Assembly (NCBI GenBank): GCA_964494475.1
Contig: CAZBRS010000010.1
Coordinates: forward strand, 41,599-105,598
Length of the DNA stretch: 64,000 nucleotides
Direction of reading: 5' to 3'
Origin: CAZBRS01 sp964494475
GTDB taxonomy: Bacteria; Myxococcota_A; UBA9042; CAZBRS01
Positions 17,300 through 25,696 of the stretch are shown one piece after another. A model generated the notes under the pieces. That model had not been told where the DNA came from. It did no database searches and saw only the letters and a list, made by a program, of their open reading frames with translations. Numbering within the stretch: the stretch's first letter is position 1; the number at the start of each line of letters is the position of its first letter. The translations under genes were made by a program, and so were the position numbers.

Positions 17300-19105
17300 T
17301 CATCCCCCCAGCACGGTGCAGCCGAGGGCCCCATTGAACACGGGGTCGGGCAGGACCCGCACGTCGCGCCCCGTCGAGAGCACGAGCAGGCTCCGCAGGC
17401 CGGGACCGGCCGCGCCCCCCGCCAGCAGCACGGGCCCCTCGGCGAACCGCGCCAGGATGGGCACGAGCCGCTGGACCACCGAGCGGTTCACGCCCGCCGC
17501 GATGTTCGGCACCGAGCATCCCTCGACGAGGCGCGAGATCACCTCGGTCTCGCCGAAGGTCGCGCACGTCGCCGACACGTCGACCGGGTTCTCCCACTCG
17601 GCCAGGAAGCGATCGAGGGGCACGTCGAGCAGGCGCGCCATGTTCTCGAGGTAGCGCCCCGATCCGGCGGCGCACTTGTCGTTGAGCACGAAGTCGACCA
17701 CGCGCCCGCCCGCCACCTCGAGGACCTTCACGTCCTGACCCCCCAGGTCGATCAGCACGAAGTCCGACAGGCCCGATTGGTGGACGGCGCCGGCCCCGTG
17801 GGCCTGCACCTCGGGCACGATCTCGGTGCCCGCCAGACGCACCGAGTAGCGCCCGTAGCCGGTAGAGACCACGCGGGCTCGCGAGACGAGCGACGCATCG
17901 CCGAGCAACCGCCCGAACGCGCCACCGTCGAGGACCAGCTCCCCCTCGGAGGTTCGACCGAGCCCGCAGAGGAAGGGCACGGTCTCCAGCACCGTCTTCT
18001 TCACGGCGCCGTCGGCCTCGCGGAGCACGACCTTGGTGCGTCGGCTGCCCAGGTCGATCCCGAGCAGGGGCACTCCGCGCGCGGACCGACGCCGGGGCCG
18101 CGGAGCCGTGGGCAGGGCCGCGAGGAAGGCGTCGAGGCGCAGGCGCGTGGCGGCGTCGGCGCCCGTCGGGCGATCGGCCTCGATGACGGCGAGCGGCAGG
18201 TGGCCGAGGGCGCGAGTGACCGCCTCGAGCTCGGCGTTGTGGTGGCAGAAGCTCTGCAGGTAGACGACCACCCCCTCGACGCCACGGCGCGTCAACTCGG
18301 GGACGAAGCTCGCGAGGCGATCGTGGATGGAGTACGCGTAGGCGTAGCGGGAGGCGTACTGGACCGCGAGATCGTCCTCGGGGTCGAGCTGCGCGAAGTC
18401 GCGTTGGGTCTCGTTCAAGACCACCTTGGCGCCGCGCTCTTCGAGGTGGTCGTGCACGTCGGCCAGGATGGGCGGGACGCCGAAGAAGGCCACGCGATGG
18501 TCGAAGCGTGTCGGCGTGCGCGCGGCAGACGCCTCGAGCAGCGCGGCCACCTCGCGCTCGTAGGCGAGCCGGTCACCGCCGAGGTCGGTGGCGCGCACCA
18601 GGACGAGGGCGTTCTCGCGCCCCGTGACCGTGCCCTCCTGCCAGGTGCGCCGATCGAGCTCGCCGAGGGCGCGGCGCAGGGGCACCAGGCCTCCGTAGAC
18701 GTCGGCCACCGTCGCCAGGCTCACGTCGAAGCTGGAGGCGAAGCGCGCGAGCTCGCGCCGCAGGCGGGGAACGTCGCCGCGCTCGGGCGGGAACAGGAAC
18801 GCGCGCACGGGCGGGCCGCCGAGGACGGGCAGGAGGTCGAGGAGCAGGCGATTCTGCGTGCAATCGCCGCGCGCCACCACCACCACCTCGTCGACGCCGC
18901 CGGCTTCGAGCGCGGCGCCCACGATGCCGCGCGTCCACGCGCACTGGGTCGGCGCGAAGCCGACGGCGTGGGCGCGGTCGAGCAGGCGCTCGGGACTGGT
19001 CGACGTGATGAAGCGGTTGTTCAGGTCGATCACGCGGTGGCCCGCGGCGAGCAGCACCTCGAGGGGCAAGGTGCCGGTGATGCCGACGTCGCGTGTCTGC
19101 GTCAT
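17300..19105 (-). CDS. 2-hydroxyacyl-CoA dehydratase-like / ATPase-activase fusion
   Basis: A 601-aa fusion. Residues 1-340 resemble the HgdB/BcrB-type dehydratase subunit (DVGITGTLPLEVLLAAGHRVI, CAWTRGIVGAA, ARGDCTQN, LQSFCHHNAE) with three well-placed Cys as possible Fe-S ligands. Residues about 345-600 are a BcrAD/BadFG/HgdC-type ASKHA ATPase: LLGIDLGSRRTKVV, DFVLIDLGGQDVKV, KCAAGSGRYLENMA and SATCATFGETEVI, with the two Cys that bridge a [4Fe-4S] cluster between activase monomers. Such activases use ATP to push a single low-potential electron into a partner. The start ATG at 19105 overlaps the upstream gene's stop (ATGA). Activase and dehydratase are normally separate proteins. The true substrate may not be an acyl-CoA. 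Confidence 0.9.
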   Translation of the reverse strand: MTQTRDVGITGTLPLEVLLAAGHRVIDLNNRFITSTSPERLLDRAHAVGFAPTQCAWTRGIVGAALEAGGVDEVVVVARGDCTQNRLLLDLLPVLGGPPVRAFLFPPERGDVPRLRRELARFASSFDVSLATVADVYGGLVPLRRALGELDRRTWQEGTVTGRENALVLVRATDLGGDRLAYEREVAALLEASAARTPTRFDHRVAFFGVPPILADVHDHLEERGAKVVLNETQRDFAQLDPEDDLAVQYASRYAYAYSIHDRLASFVPELTRRGVEGVVVYLQSFCHHNAELEAVTRALGHLPLAVIEADRPTGADAATRLRLDAFLAALPTAPRPRRRSARGVPLLGIDLGSRRTKVVLREADGAVKKTVLETVPFLCGLGRTSEGELVLDGGAFGRLLGDASLVSRARVVSTGYGRYSVRLAGTEIVPEVQAHGAGAVHQSGLSDFVLIDLGGQDVKVLEVAGGRVVDFVLNDKCAAGSGRYLENMARLLDVPLDRFLAEWENPVDVSATCATFGETEVISRLVEGCSVPNIAAGVNRSVVQRLVPILARFAEGPVLLAGGAAGPGLRSLLVLSTGRDVRVLPDPVFNGALGCTVLGG

Positions 19106-20061
19106 CGGGCCTCCAGGCGTGCCCGCGCGAAGGCCTCGAGGCGCAGCACCTCGGCGCCCGACAGCGGCCGGCGGGTCTCGGCCTCGAGGGGCAGCACGGG
19201 CACCCCGAGCCAGCGCGGGAAGCCCACGCGCTCGAGGTTCGACGCGCCGAAGGGCGACGTCACGAGCACCCAGCCATCGAGCCTGCGGGGCGCCTCGAGG
19301 GCGCGCATGGCGCGGGCGCGTGCGGCCAGGCCGTAGGGCAGCGCGAACCTCAGGTAGCGTTGCAGGAGCGTCGCCGACGGCTCGATGAACGCGCAAGCAT
19401 GGGTCCACTCATCGACCACGACGCGGGCCCCCAGGCGCTCGATGTGCTCGGGGAGGTCGGTGAACAGCTCGACGCCGCCCAGGAGGCCAAGGCGCAGCCG
19501 GGTCGAGCCCGACGCGCCACGGCCCGAGGCGCGCGGCAGGCGCGGCGCCCGCTCGAGCAAGCCCGTTCCCGTCGTCACGGCCAGCGCGTCGCGGTAGACA
19601 CGGGAAGGGCAGGGCGGTCGTTCGGACTCCCCCTGCTCCCGGTCCCATTCCCGGAGCCCGGCGCGCAGCGACTCGTCGCGGCCGTGCAGCGCCTCGGCCT
19701 CCGACAGATCGACGAGCCCGAAGCGCTCGCCGAAGGCGGCGAGCTCGTCCGTCAACTCACGCTCGTCGGGCACCAGCGGCCACGGGAACGTGTGCACGCC
19801 CCCGGGGCCGAGGCCCGCGGCCAGCGCTCCGTGGATCTCCTTCAGGTCGGCGGCCCCACCCCCATGGACGGACGCCGCGCCGACGGCCCGCGCAGCGCCG
19901 AGCAGGCGAGCGGCCCGGGGATCGAGCCCGCGCCCGCCCGCGACCGCCGTCTTCGAGACCTCGAGATCGTCCTGCAACCGCAGGAAGCGAACGGAGCGGC
20001 CCGCCGAGATCGGGATCTCCCACGGGATCGGAAAGACGGCGACGAGGGGCGCTTCAGTCAC
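19102..20061 (-). CDS. 2-hydroxyacyl-CoA dehydratase-like subunit, small
   Basis: A 319-aa protein whose C-terminal third (DGWVLVTSPFGASNLERVG, VPVLPLEAETRRPLSG, LRLEAFARA) matches the end of HgdB/HgdA-type dehydratase subunits. It has few Cys, so it probably lacks its own [4Fe-4S] cluster and pairs with the Cys-bearing half of the fusion encoded immediately downstream (4-nt overlap). Together they would make a heterodimer with built-in activase. It ends up 3 nt downstream of nadE on the same strand, so the three genes likely share a transcript. Function beyond family level is unknown. Confidence 0.82.
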   Translation of the reverse strand: MTEAPLVAVFPIPWEIPISAGRSVRFLRLQDDLEVSKTAVAGGRGLDPRAARLLGAARAVGAASVHGGGAADLKEIHGALAAGLGPGGVHTFPWPLVPDERELTDELAAFGERFGLVDLSEAEALHGRDESLRAGLREWDREQGESERPPCPSRVYRDALAVTTGTGLLERAPRLPRASGRGASGSTRLRLGLLGGVELFTDLPEHIERLGARVVVDEWTHACAFIEPSATLLQRYLRFALPYGLAARARAMRALEAPRRLDGWVLVTSPFGASNLERVGFPRWLGVPVLPLEAETRRPLSGAEVLRLEAFARARLEAR

Positions 20062-20064
20062 GGG

Positions 20065-21723
20065 TCAATCCGGATAGCGGCCCATGACGGGGTAACGCCA
20101 GCCCGGCCCGAAGGCGCGCTCGTGCAGGCGCAACACCGGCGGGGCCTGCCGACGCTTGAACTCGCTGCGGGTCACCAGCCTGGCCACGCGTTCGACGATG
20201 TCGCGGGGCGCGTCGCCACGCTCGGCGATCTGGTCGACGGACTCGTCGTGTTCGAGGAACCGGGCCAGGATGGCGTCGAGGAGCGGGTAGGGCGGCAGAT
20301 CGTCCTGGTCGGTCTGGTCGGGACGGAGCTCGGCCGACGGAACCTTCTCGAGGATGGCGCGCGGGATGCCGCGGCCCGGGTGGGTGCGGTTGTACCAGCG
20401 CGACACCTCGTAGACCTCGGTCTTGTAGAGGTCGCCGAGCGGCGAGAGCCCGCCGATGAGGTCGCCGTAGAGGGTGCAGTAGCCGACCGCGAGCTCGCTC
20501 TTGTTGCCCGTGTTCAGCACCGTCCCTCCCAGCTTGTTGGCCAGCGCCATCAGCAGCGTGCCGCGCACGCGCGCCTGCAGGTTCTCTTCGGTCACGTCGA
20601 GGGGCAGATCGGCGAAGACGGGGGCCAACGTCTTGCCGAGCGCGGCCACGGCGCGCGCGATAGGCAGCTTGTGGAGCCGAATTCCGAGCCGTTTCGCGAG
20701 GATGCGCGAGTCGCTCACGCTGCCCGCCGACGAAATGGCCGAGGGCAGGGTGGCGGCGAGGACGTGCGCGGGCCCCAGGGCTTCGACCGCCAGGGCCGCC
20801 ACCAGCGCCGAATCGATGCCGCCGCTCAGCCCGATGACGGCCAGGGGGGGCTGGCGGGTCTTCTCGAAGAAATCTCGAATTCCGAGCACCGCCGCGCGGA
20901 AGCAGGCCTCCGGTGACGTCATCTTCGGCGCTGCGCGCAGCGGCGCGACCTGGTCGTCGTCCCAGAGCAGCAGGTCCTCCTCGAAGCGTCGCGCCCGGGC
21001 CAGCAGCTTGCCTCGGGGGCCCATGACGAAGCTGCCTCCGTCGAACATCAGGCCCTCGTTCATGCCCACCAGGTTGGTGTAGAGCACGGGCCTCTCGTAG
21101 CGTTTCGCGGCGCGCGCGGCCACCTCGAGGCGCTCGGCGTCCTTGGTCACCGAGAACGGCGACGCCGACAGGTTGAGCACGACGTCGACGCCCTGCATCA
21201 TGAGGGCCTCGAGGGGATTGGTGCCGTACAGGAAGCACCCGCCACGATGCGTCTCGTACCACAGGTCTTCGCAGACCAGGGGCGCGAAGCGCCGGCCTCC
21301 GGGGAGCACGCCAGCCCGCAGCAAGCCGTTCGGCTTGAAGAATCGTTGCTCGTCGAACACGTCGTAGTTCGGCAACAGCGTCTTGTAGAAGATGTCGACG
21401 ACCTCGCCGGCGTGAAGCTGCGCGACCGCGTTGTAGATGGGCTTGCCGAACGCCTCGCGGTTGAGGTCGACGAAGCCCACCAGCGCGTGCAACGACAGGT
21501 CGCGCGTGGCCGCCGCCACCGTCTTCACGGCCCGGATGTTCTCGTGCACGAACGATTGGCGGTCGAGCACGTCGGTGGGCGGATAGCCAGGGAGCGTGAG
21601 CTCCGGGAACACCACGACGTCGGCGCCGGCGTCAGCCGCCGCTCGCAGCGCTGCCAGGACGCGGTCGACGTTTCGCTGCAGGTCGCCGACGCGCGTGTTC
21701 ACCTGGGCGAGTGCGAAGCGCAT
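20065..21723 (-). CDS. nadE: Glutamine-dependent NAD+ synthetase
   Basis: A 552-aa enzyme that makes NAD+ from nicotinate adenine dinucleotide, ATP and glutamine. The N-terminal nitrilase-type glutaminase has Glu in FPELTLPGYPP, Lys in FYKTLLPNYDVFDE and the nucleophile Cys in PLVCEDLWYE. The C-terminal synthetase has the PP-loop GLSGGIDSALVAALA, then TGNKSELAVGYCTLYGDL. ATG at 21723 gives MRFALAQVNTRVGD, the usual start of the family; an ATG at 21780 would add 19 odd residues and lies within the promoter. Length is normal. Confidence 0.96.
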   Translation of the reverse strand: MRFALAQVNTRVGDLQRNVDRVLAALRAAADAGADVVVFPELTLPGYPPTDVLDRQSFVHENIRAVKTVAAATRDLSLHALVGFVDLNREAFGKPIYNAVAQLHAGEVVDIFYKTLLPNYDVFDEQRFFKPNGLLRAGVLPGGRRFAPLVCEDLWYETHRGGCFLYGTNPLEALMMQGVDVVLNLSASPFSVTKDAERLEVAARAAKRYERPVLYTNLVGMNEGLMFDGGSFVMGPRGKLLARARRFEEDLLLWDDDQVAPLRAAPKMTSPEACFRAAVLGIRDFFEKTRQPPLAVIGLSGGIDSALVAALAVEALGPAHVLAATLPSAISSAGSVSDSRILAKRLGIRLHKLPIARAVAALGKTLAPVFADLPLDVTEENLQARVRGTLLMALANKLGGTVLNTGNKSELAVGYCTLYGDLIGGLSPLGDLYKTEVYEVSRWYNRTHPGRGIPRAILEKVPSAELRPDQTDQDDLPPYPLLDAILARFLEHDESVDQIAERGDAPRDIVERVARLVTRSEFKRRQAPPVLRLHERAFGPGWRYPVMGRYPD

Positions 21724-21751
21724 GTCCAGAACCCGTTTCGGTGGCGAGCAG

Positions 21752-21780
21752 AGGGTAGTCGAGACGAACCGAACGATCAA
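21752..21780 (-). promoter_or_regulatory. Putative nadE promoter
   Basis: On the minus strand TTGATC, 17-nt spacer, TACCCT, about 28 nt before the ATG at 21723. The -35 hexamer equals that of the tRNA-Arg promoter. Confidence 0.42.
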
Positions 21781-21867
21781 GGCTCGACGCCGGCGCGCCG
21801 GTCCGGGGCGAGCCGGCGGGGGGAGGAGCCGCCTCCAGAGCCGTTCTGCCCCTCCACGGACGCATCC

Positions 21868-21897
21868 TTAGCTTCGCATAAGATACATTATGTTAAC
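21868..21897. other. AT-rich island in the nadE-FHA intergenic region
   Basis: Thirty bases with about 70% A+T (TTAGCTTCGCATAAGATACA then TTATGTTAAC), striking in so GC-rich a genome. It lies between the two divergent promoters and could bind a regulator or nucleoid protein. No clear inverted repeat is seen. Confidence 0.4.
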
Positions 21898-21908
21898 CTG
21901 ACTCGGTA

Positions 21909-21937
21909 TTGCGTGTGGGGGGGGGCTGGCTTACAAT
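21909..21937 (+). promoter_or_regulatory. Putative promoter of the FHA gene
   Basis: TTGCGT (21909-21914), 17-nt spacer containing a run of nine G, TACAAT (21932-21937). A Shine-Dalgarno GGAGG follows at 21952-21956 ahead of GTG 21965. Confidence 0.5.
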
Positions 21938-21964
21938 CCGTCGAACCGAACGGAGGGCTCTCCG

Positions 21965-24463
21965 GTGGCTCGCCTCTACTACTTCAACGAAGAACGCGTC
22001 GAATGCGTCGTCGAGGTGCCCACCGACGGGAGCCCCGTCGTCGTGGGTCGCCTTCCGGGATTGCCGATCGTCACGCGCAACATCACGGTGTCGCGTCGTC
22101 ACGGTGAGTTCCGCGCCGTCGGCGGACGCTACGTCTTCAAGGATCTCGGCAGCTCCAACGGTTGCTTCTTCGGCGGGCAGCGCGTAGCCGAGCGCGTGCT
22201 CGAAGACGGCGATCGCGTGTACTGCGGAAACTTCGAGGTTCGCTTCGAGCACACCTCGCTGCCCGAGGCCGAGCCCATGTGGGAGGAGCCTGCGGTCTCG
22301 TCCCACGCCATCTCCGACTACGAGGAGGCCCCGGACGTCGTCGAGGCCGAGCCGCAGGTCGTCCACGACGACGTCCCCGAACCGCTCGACCTGCTCGACG
22401 CCGACGTGCTCGAGCCCGAACCCTTCGAAGCCTCCGACGTCCTCGCTCCCGAGCCGGAGGCCGCGGTCGTGGCGCCGCGCGCCGCCAACCCGATCTTCCA
22501 GACGGCCGCGGCCTACGATCAGGACGAGATCCGCCGCTCCGCCGGTCTCGAGCCCGCCGTGGTCGATCTCGTCTCCGCCGCCGTCTCCACCGAACTCCCC
22601 GTCGACGACGCCGATGCCGAGGTCGACCCGTTCGAGCCCCGTCCGCAGCGTCCGAGCACCGCCGTGGCCTTCGGAGCGGTCAGCGACGACGGTGACCGCG
22701 ACGCCGAGCTGCGTCGGCTGCGCATCGAGGTCGAGTCGCTGTCGGCCACGCTCGAAGCGCTGAACGACGCCGACGACTCGTCGGCGCGCGCGACCGATGT
22801 CGAGACCACGCGCCTGCGCTCCGAGGTCGAGCGCCTCACGGTCGAGCACCAGGAGGTCCAGTCGCTCCGCGAGCAGGTCGACGCGGCCAAGGATCACGTC
22901 GCGGCGCTGGAGCAGCGCGTAGTAGCGAGTGCTGGCAAGGTCTCCGAGCTCTCGGACGAGGTCGCCTCGCTCAACGGGCAGATCGAAGAAAAGAACCACG
23001 AATACCAGGCGCTCTTCCAACGCTTCTCCGAGCGCATGGGCGTCGACGAGGTGGTCGAGGGCATCAAGAGCGAACTGCGCGAAGCCCAGGGTCTGGTCCG
23101 GCGCCTCGGCGACGAGAAGTCCGAGCTCGAGGCTCGGCTCGCCGACGCGAGCAACGAGCGCGATGCGGAGCGCCGGGGCCACGAGGAGGCGCTGTCCGAA
23201 GCCCAGGAGGCCCGCAGGCTCGAGATCGCGCAGATCCGGGCCGAACTGGCGACGCAATCCTCCGCGCTCGAGGACGAGCGCGACGCCCTCGCCGCCCGCC
23301 TGCGAAGCCACGAAGCCGAGGCCGCCTCGACCCTGGTCGGCCTCGGGCGGCTGCTCGACCTCGACGACGCCACGGCGGCCGAGCTGTCCGACGCCATCGC
23401 CTCGGTCCGGCGTCAGCTCGGCTCGCGCGACGAGACGGTCTCGGCCCGCGAGACCCGCATCTCGGCGCTCGAAGAGCGCACGCGGGGGCTCGAAGCCGAC
23501 CTCGCGGCGCGCGACCTCGAGCTCGCCAACGCGCAGCGCGACTTCCGCCAGTACCGCGACGCCAAGCACGAAGAGATGTCGACGCTCCAGGCGCAAGTGA
23601 AGGAGTACCCTCCCGAGCGGTTCCACGAGCTCTCGGACAAGCTGGGGCGCCTCACCAACGAGGGCCGCGACCTGAAGTCCATCACCGAGGACATCTCGTT
23701 CATCCTGGGGCTCGGCTACCAGGTCGATCCCGAAGCCATCAAGCGCGAGATCAAGAACCTGAAGACCACCATCCAGCGCTACGAGGAGCAAGAGGCCGCG
23801 CTCACGGCCAAGATGGCCGAGATCGACCGCGCCACCGCCCAGCGCGAAGAAGAAAAGAACCGCTTCATGGCCAAGGCCAAGGAGCTCGAGGTCACGCGCG
23901 ACGGCCTGAGCAAGGAGCTCGAGGAGACCGGACGCGAGCTGAAGAAGATGAAGGCCGTGAGCGAGCGCTTCTCGCAGGAGCGCTTCGCCGAGCTCGAGCA
24001 GCAGTTGGCGAAGGCTCTGGCCGAGAGCGAAGAGGTGCAGAAGGCGAACCGCACCTACCTGAAGAAGGTCTCGGGCCTCATCGAAGAGAAGGAAGAGCTC
24101 GAGGCCCGGATCGAAGGGCTGAACACGCGCCTGTTCGACGACCGCAAGCAGAAGGAGCTCGAGGACTTGCTGGGCGGCCTCCAGGAGCAGAAGGACGCCC
24201 TCGCCCTCCGCCTCTCCACCTTCGAATCCAGCGCAGGCGGCTTCGCCGAAGCCTTCGCCGACAAGTACGGCGACTGGAAGATGAACCTGCAGATCGTCAC
24301 GGGCATCACCGAGGATCTGCAGGACGAGTTGGCCTCGAACCCCATCGCGTTCGAGACCGTCAAGGGATTGGCGCGGCACCTCGATCTGCTCCGCGACGGC
24401 TCCAACGAGCTGAAGCGCCTGCTCTACGAGTTCCGCGGCCACCTCGGAAAGGAGACCCCATGA
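21965..24463 (+). CDS. FHA domain protein with long coiled coil
   Basis: An 832-aa protein. Residues 20-100 form an FHA phosphothreonine-binding domain: VVGRLPGLPI, the core SRRHGEF, then KDLGSSNGCFFGG. An acidic Pro/Glu/Val-rich linker (about 100-230) leads into a coiled coil covering about 235-740, rich in heptads such as LRSEVERLTVEHQEVQSLRE. A short non-coiled patch (YPPERFHELSDKLGRLTNEG) interrupts it, and a globular C-terminus ends with LKRLLYEFRGHLG. Likely a cytoplasmic scaffold reading Ser/Thr-kinase signals. GTG 21965 places the FHA domain at the N-terminus. ATGA overlap with the M20 gene downstream. Confidence 0.92.
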   Translation: MARLYYFNEERVECVVEVPTDGSPVVVGRLPGLPIVTRNITVSRRHGEFRAVGGRYVFKDLGSSNGCFFGGQRVAERVLEDGDRVYCGNFEVRFEHTSLPEAEPMWEEPAVSSHAISDYEEAPDVVEAEPQVVHDDVPEPLDLLDADVLEPEPFEASDVLAPEPEAAVVAPRAANPIFQTAAAYDQDEIRRSAGLEPAVVDLVSAAVSTELPVDDADAEVDPFEPRPQRPSTAVAFGAVSDDGDRDAELRRLRIEVESLSATLEALNDADDSSARATDVETTRLRSEVERLTVEHQEVQSLREQVDAAKDHVAALEQRVVASAGKVSELSDEVASLNGQIEEKNHEYQALFQRFSERMGVDEVVEGIKSELREAQGLVRRLGDEKSELEARLADASNERDAERRGHEEALSEAQEARRLEIAQIRAELATQSSALEDERDALAARLRSHEAEAASTLVGLGRLLDLDDATAAELSDAIASVRRQLGSRDETVSARETRISALEERTRGLEADLAARDLELANAQRDFRQYRDAKHEEMSTLQAQVKEYPPERFHELSDKLGRLTNEGRDLKSITEDISFILGLGYQVDPEAIKREIKNLKTTIQRYEEQEAALTAKMAEIDRATAQREEEKNRFMAKAKELEVTRDGLSKELEETGRELKKMKAVSERFSQERFAELEQQLAKALAESEEVQKANRTYLKKVSGLIEEKEELEARIEGLNTRLFDDRKQKELEDLLGGLQEQKDALALRLSTFESSAGGFAEAFADKYGDWKMNLQIVTGITEDLQDELASNPIAFETVKGLARHLDLLRDGSNELKRLLYEFRGHLGKETP

Positions 24464-25680
24464 ACCGACCGCTCGAAGCGTCCATTCGCGAGCGCGCCGG
24501 GGCGCTGCGCGACCCCCTCGCCGCCTTCCTGGCCGATCTCGTCCGTATCCCTTCGCTCTCGGGCGCCGAGGAGGCCGTCGTGCGCCGCATCGCCGCCGAG
24601 ATGCGCGCGGCGGGCTTCGACGACGTGCGGTTCGATGGCCTCGGCAGCGTCATCGGACGCATGGGGAGCGGCCCCGTCGTCATCGCCATCGACGGCCACA
24701 TCGACACGGTCGACGTGGGCAACCGCGACCTGTGGAGCTTCTCGCCGCACGAGGCCCACGTGCGCGACGGCCGGGTCTGGGGCCGGGGAGCGGCCGACCA
24801 GAAGGGGGGCTTCGCCTCCGCCGTCTACGGAGCCCGCATCCTCAAGGAGCTCGGGGCCGACCTGTCGGCCTTCACCCTGCTCGTGACGGGCACGGTCATG
24901 GAGGAGGACTGCGACGGCCTGTGCTGGCGCTACCTGATCGAGGAGGAGAACGTCCGGCCCGAGGTGTGCGTCATCACCGAGCCCACCAGTTGCCGCATCT
25001 ACCGCGGACAGCGCGGGCGCATGGAGGTGAGCGTCACGGTCGACGGGCTCTCGGCGCACGGGAGCGCGCCAGAGCGGGGAGTGAACGCGGTCTACAAGAT
25101 GTCACGCGTCGTCGCCGAGCTCGAGCGCCTGAACGAGCGCCTGCCCTCCGACGACTTCCTCGGCAAGGGCACCCTGGTCGTCTCCGAGATTCGCTCGGTG
25201 AGTCCGTCGCTCTGCGCCGTGCCCGACCGTTGCTCCATCCACATCGACCGCCGCTTGACCTGGGGCGAGACCGAGGCCTCGGCGTTGGCCGAGATCCAGG
25301 CGGCCCTGGCGACCAGCGGCGTCGAGGGACGCGTCGAGGTCCCCGAGTACGAGGGCCGCGCCTGGACGGGCCGGGTCTGGCCCATGAAGAAGTACTTCCC
25401 GGTCTGGAAGACCCCGGCCGAGCACCCGGCCGTCAGCGCGGCCGTGGCGGCTCATCGGGGGCTGTTCGACGCCGAGCCGGTGGTCGGCCGCTGGACGTTC
25501 TCGACCAACGGCATCGCCCTCGCCGGCCTGCACGGCATTCCCTGCGTGGGCTTTGGCCCGGGCAACGAGGAGCAGGCGCACGCCCCGGACGAGTGGTGCC
25601 CCGTGGCCGATCTCGAGAAAGCGGCGGCCATGTACGCGGCCTTCCCGTACCGTTACCTCGAGGCCCGCTGCGGTCGTTGA
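24460..25680 (+). CDS. YgeY-like M20 hydrolase
   Basis: A 406-aa M20 metallohydrolase close to the YgeY family, named for linkage to selenium-dependent molybdenum hydroxylase loci. Motifs in order: VIAIDGHIDTVDVGN (metal His and Asp), RVWGRGAADQKGG (bridging Asp), GTVMEEDCDG (catalytic Glu), VCVITEPTSCRIYRGQRGR, VDGLSAHGSAPERG, and the signature FSTNGIALAGLHGIPCVGFG with EQAHAPDEW. YgeY members are thought to act on diaminopropionate- or ureido-type compounds in purine catabolism; this is family inference. It overlaps the FHA gene by 4 nt and converges with the kinase gene with 16 nt between. Confidence 0.88.
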   Translation: MNRPLEASIRERAGALRDPLAAFLADLVRIPSLSGAEEAVVRRIAAEMRAAGFDDVRFDGLGSVIGRMGSGPVVIAIDGHIDTVDVGNRDLWSFSPHEAHVRDGRVWGRGAADQKGGFASAVYGARILKELGADLSAFTLLVTGTVMEEDCDGLCWRYLIEEENVRPEVCVITEPTSCRIYRGQRGRMEVSVTVDGLSAHGSAPERGVNAVYKMSRVVAELERLNERLPSDDFLGKGTLVVSEIRSVSPSLCAVPDRCSIHIDRRLTWGETEASALAEIQAALATSGVEGRVEVPEYEGRAWTGRVWPMKKYFPVWKTPAEHPAVSAAVAAHRGLFDAEPVVGRWTFSTNGIALAGLHGIPCVGFGPGNEEQAHAPDEWCPVADLEKAAAMYAAFPYRYLEARCGR

Positions 25681-25696
25681 GGTCGTTCGGAGAACA

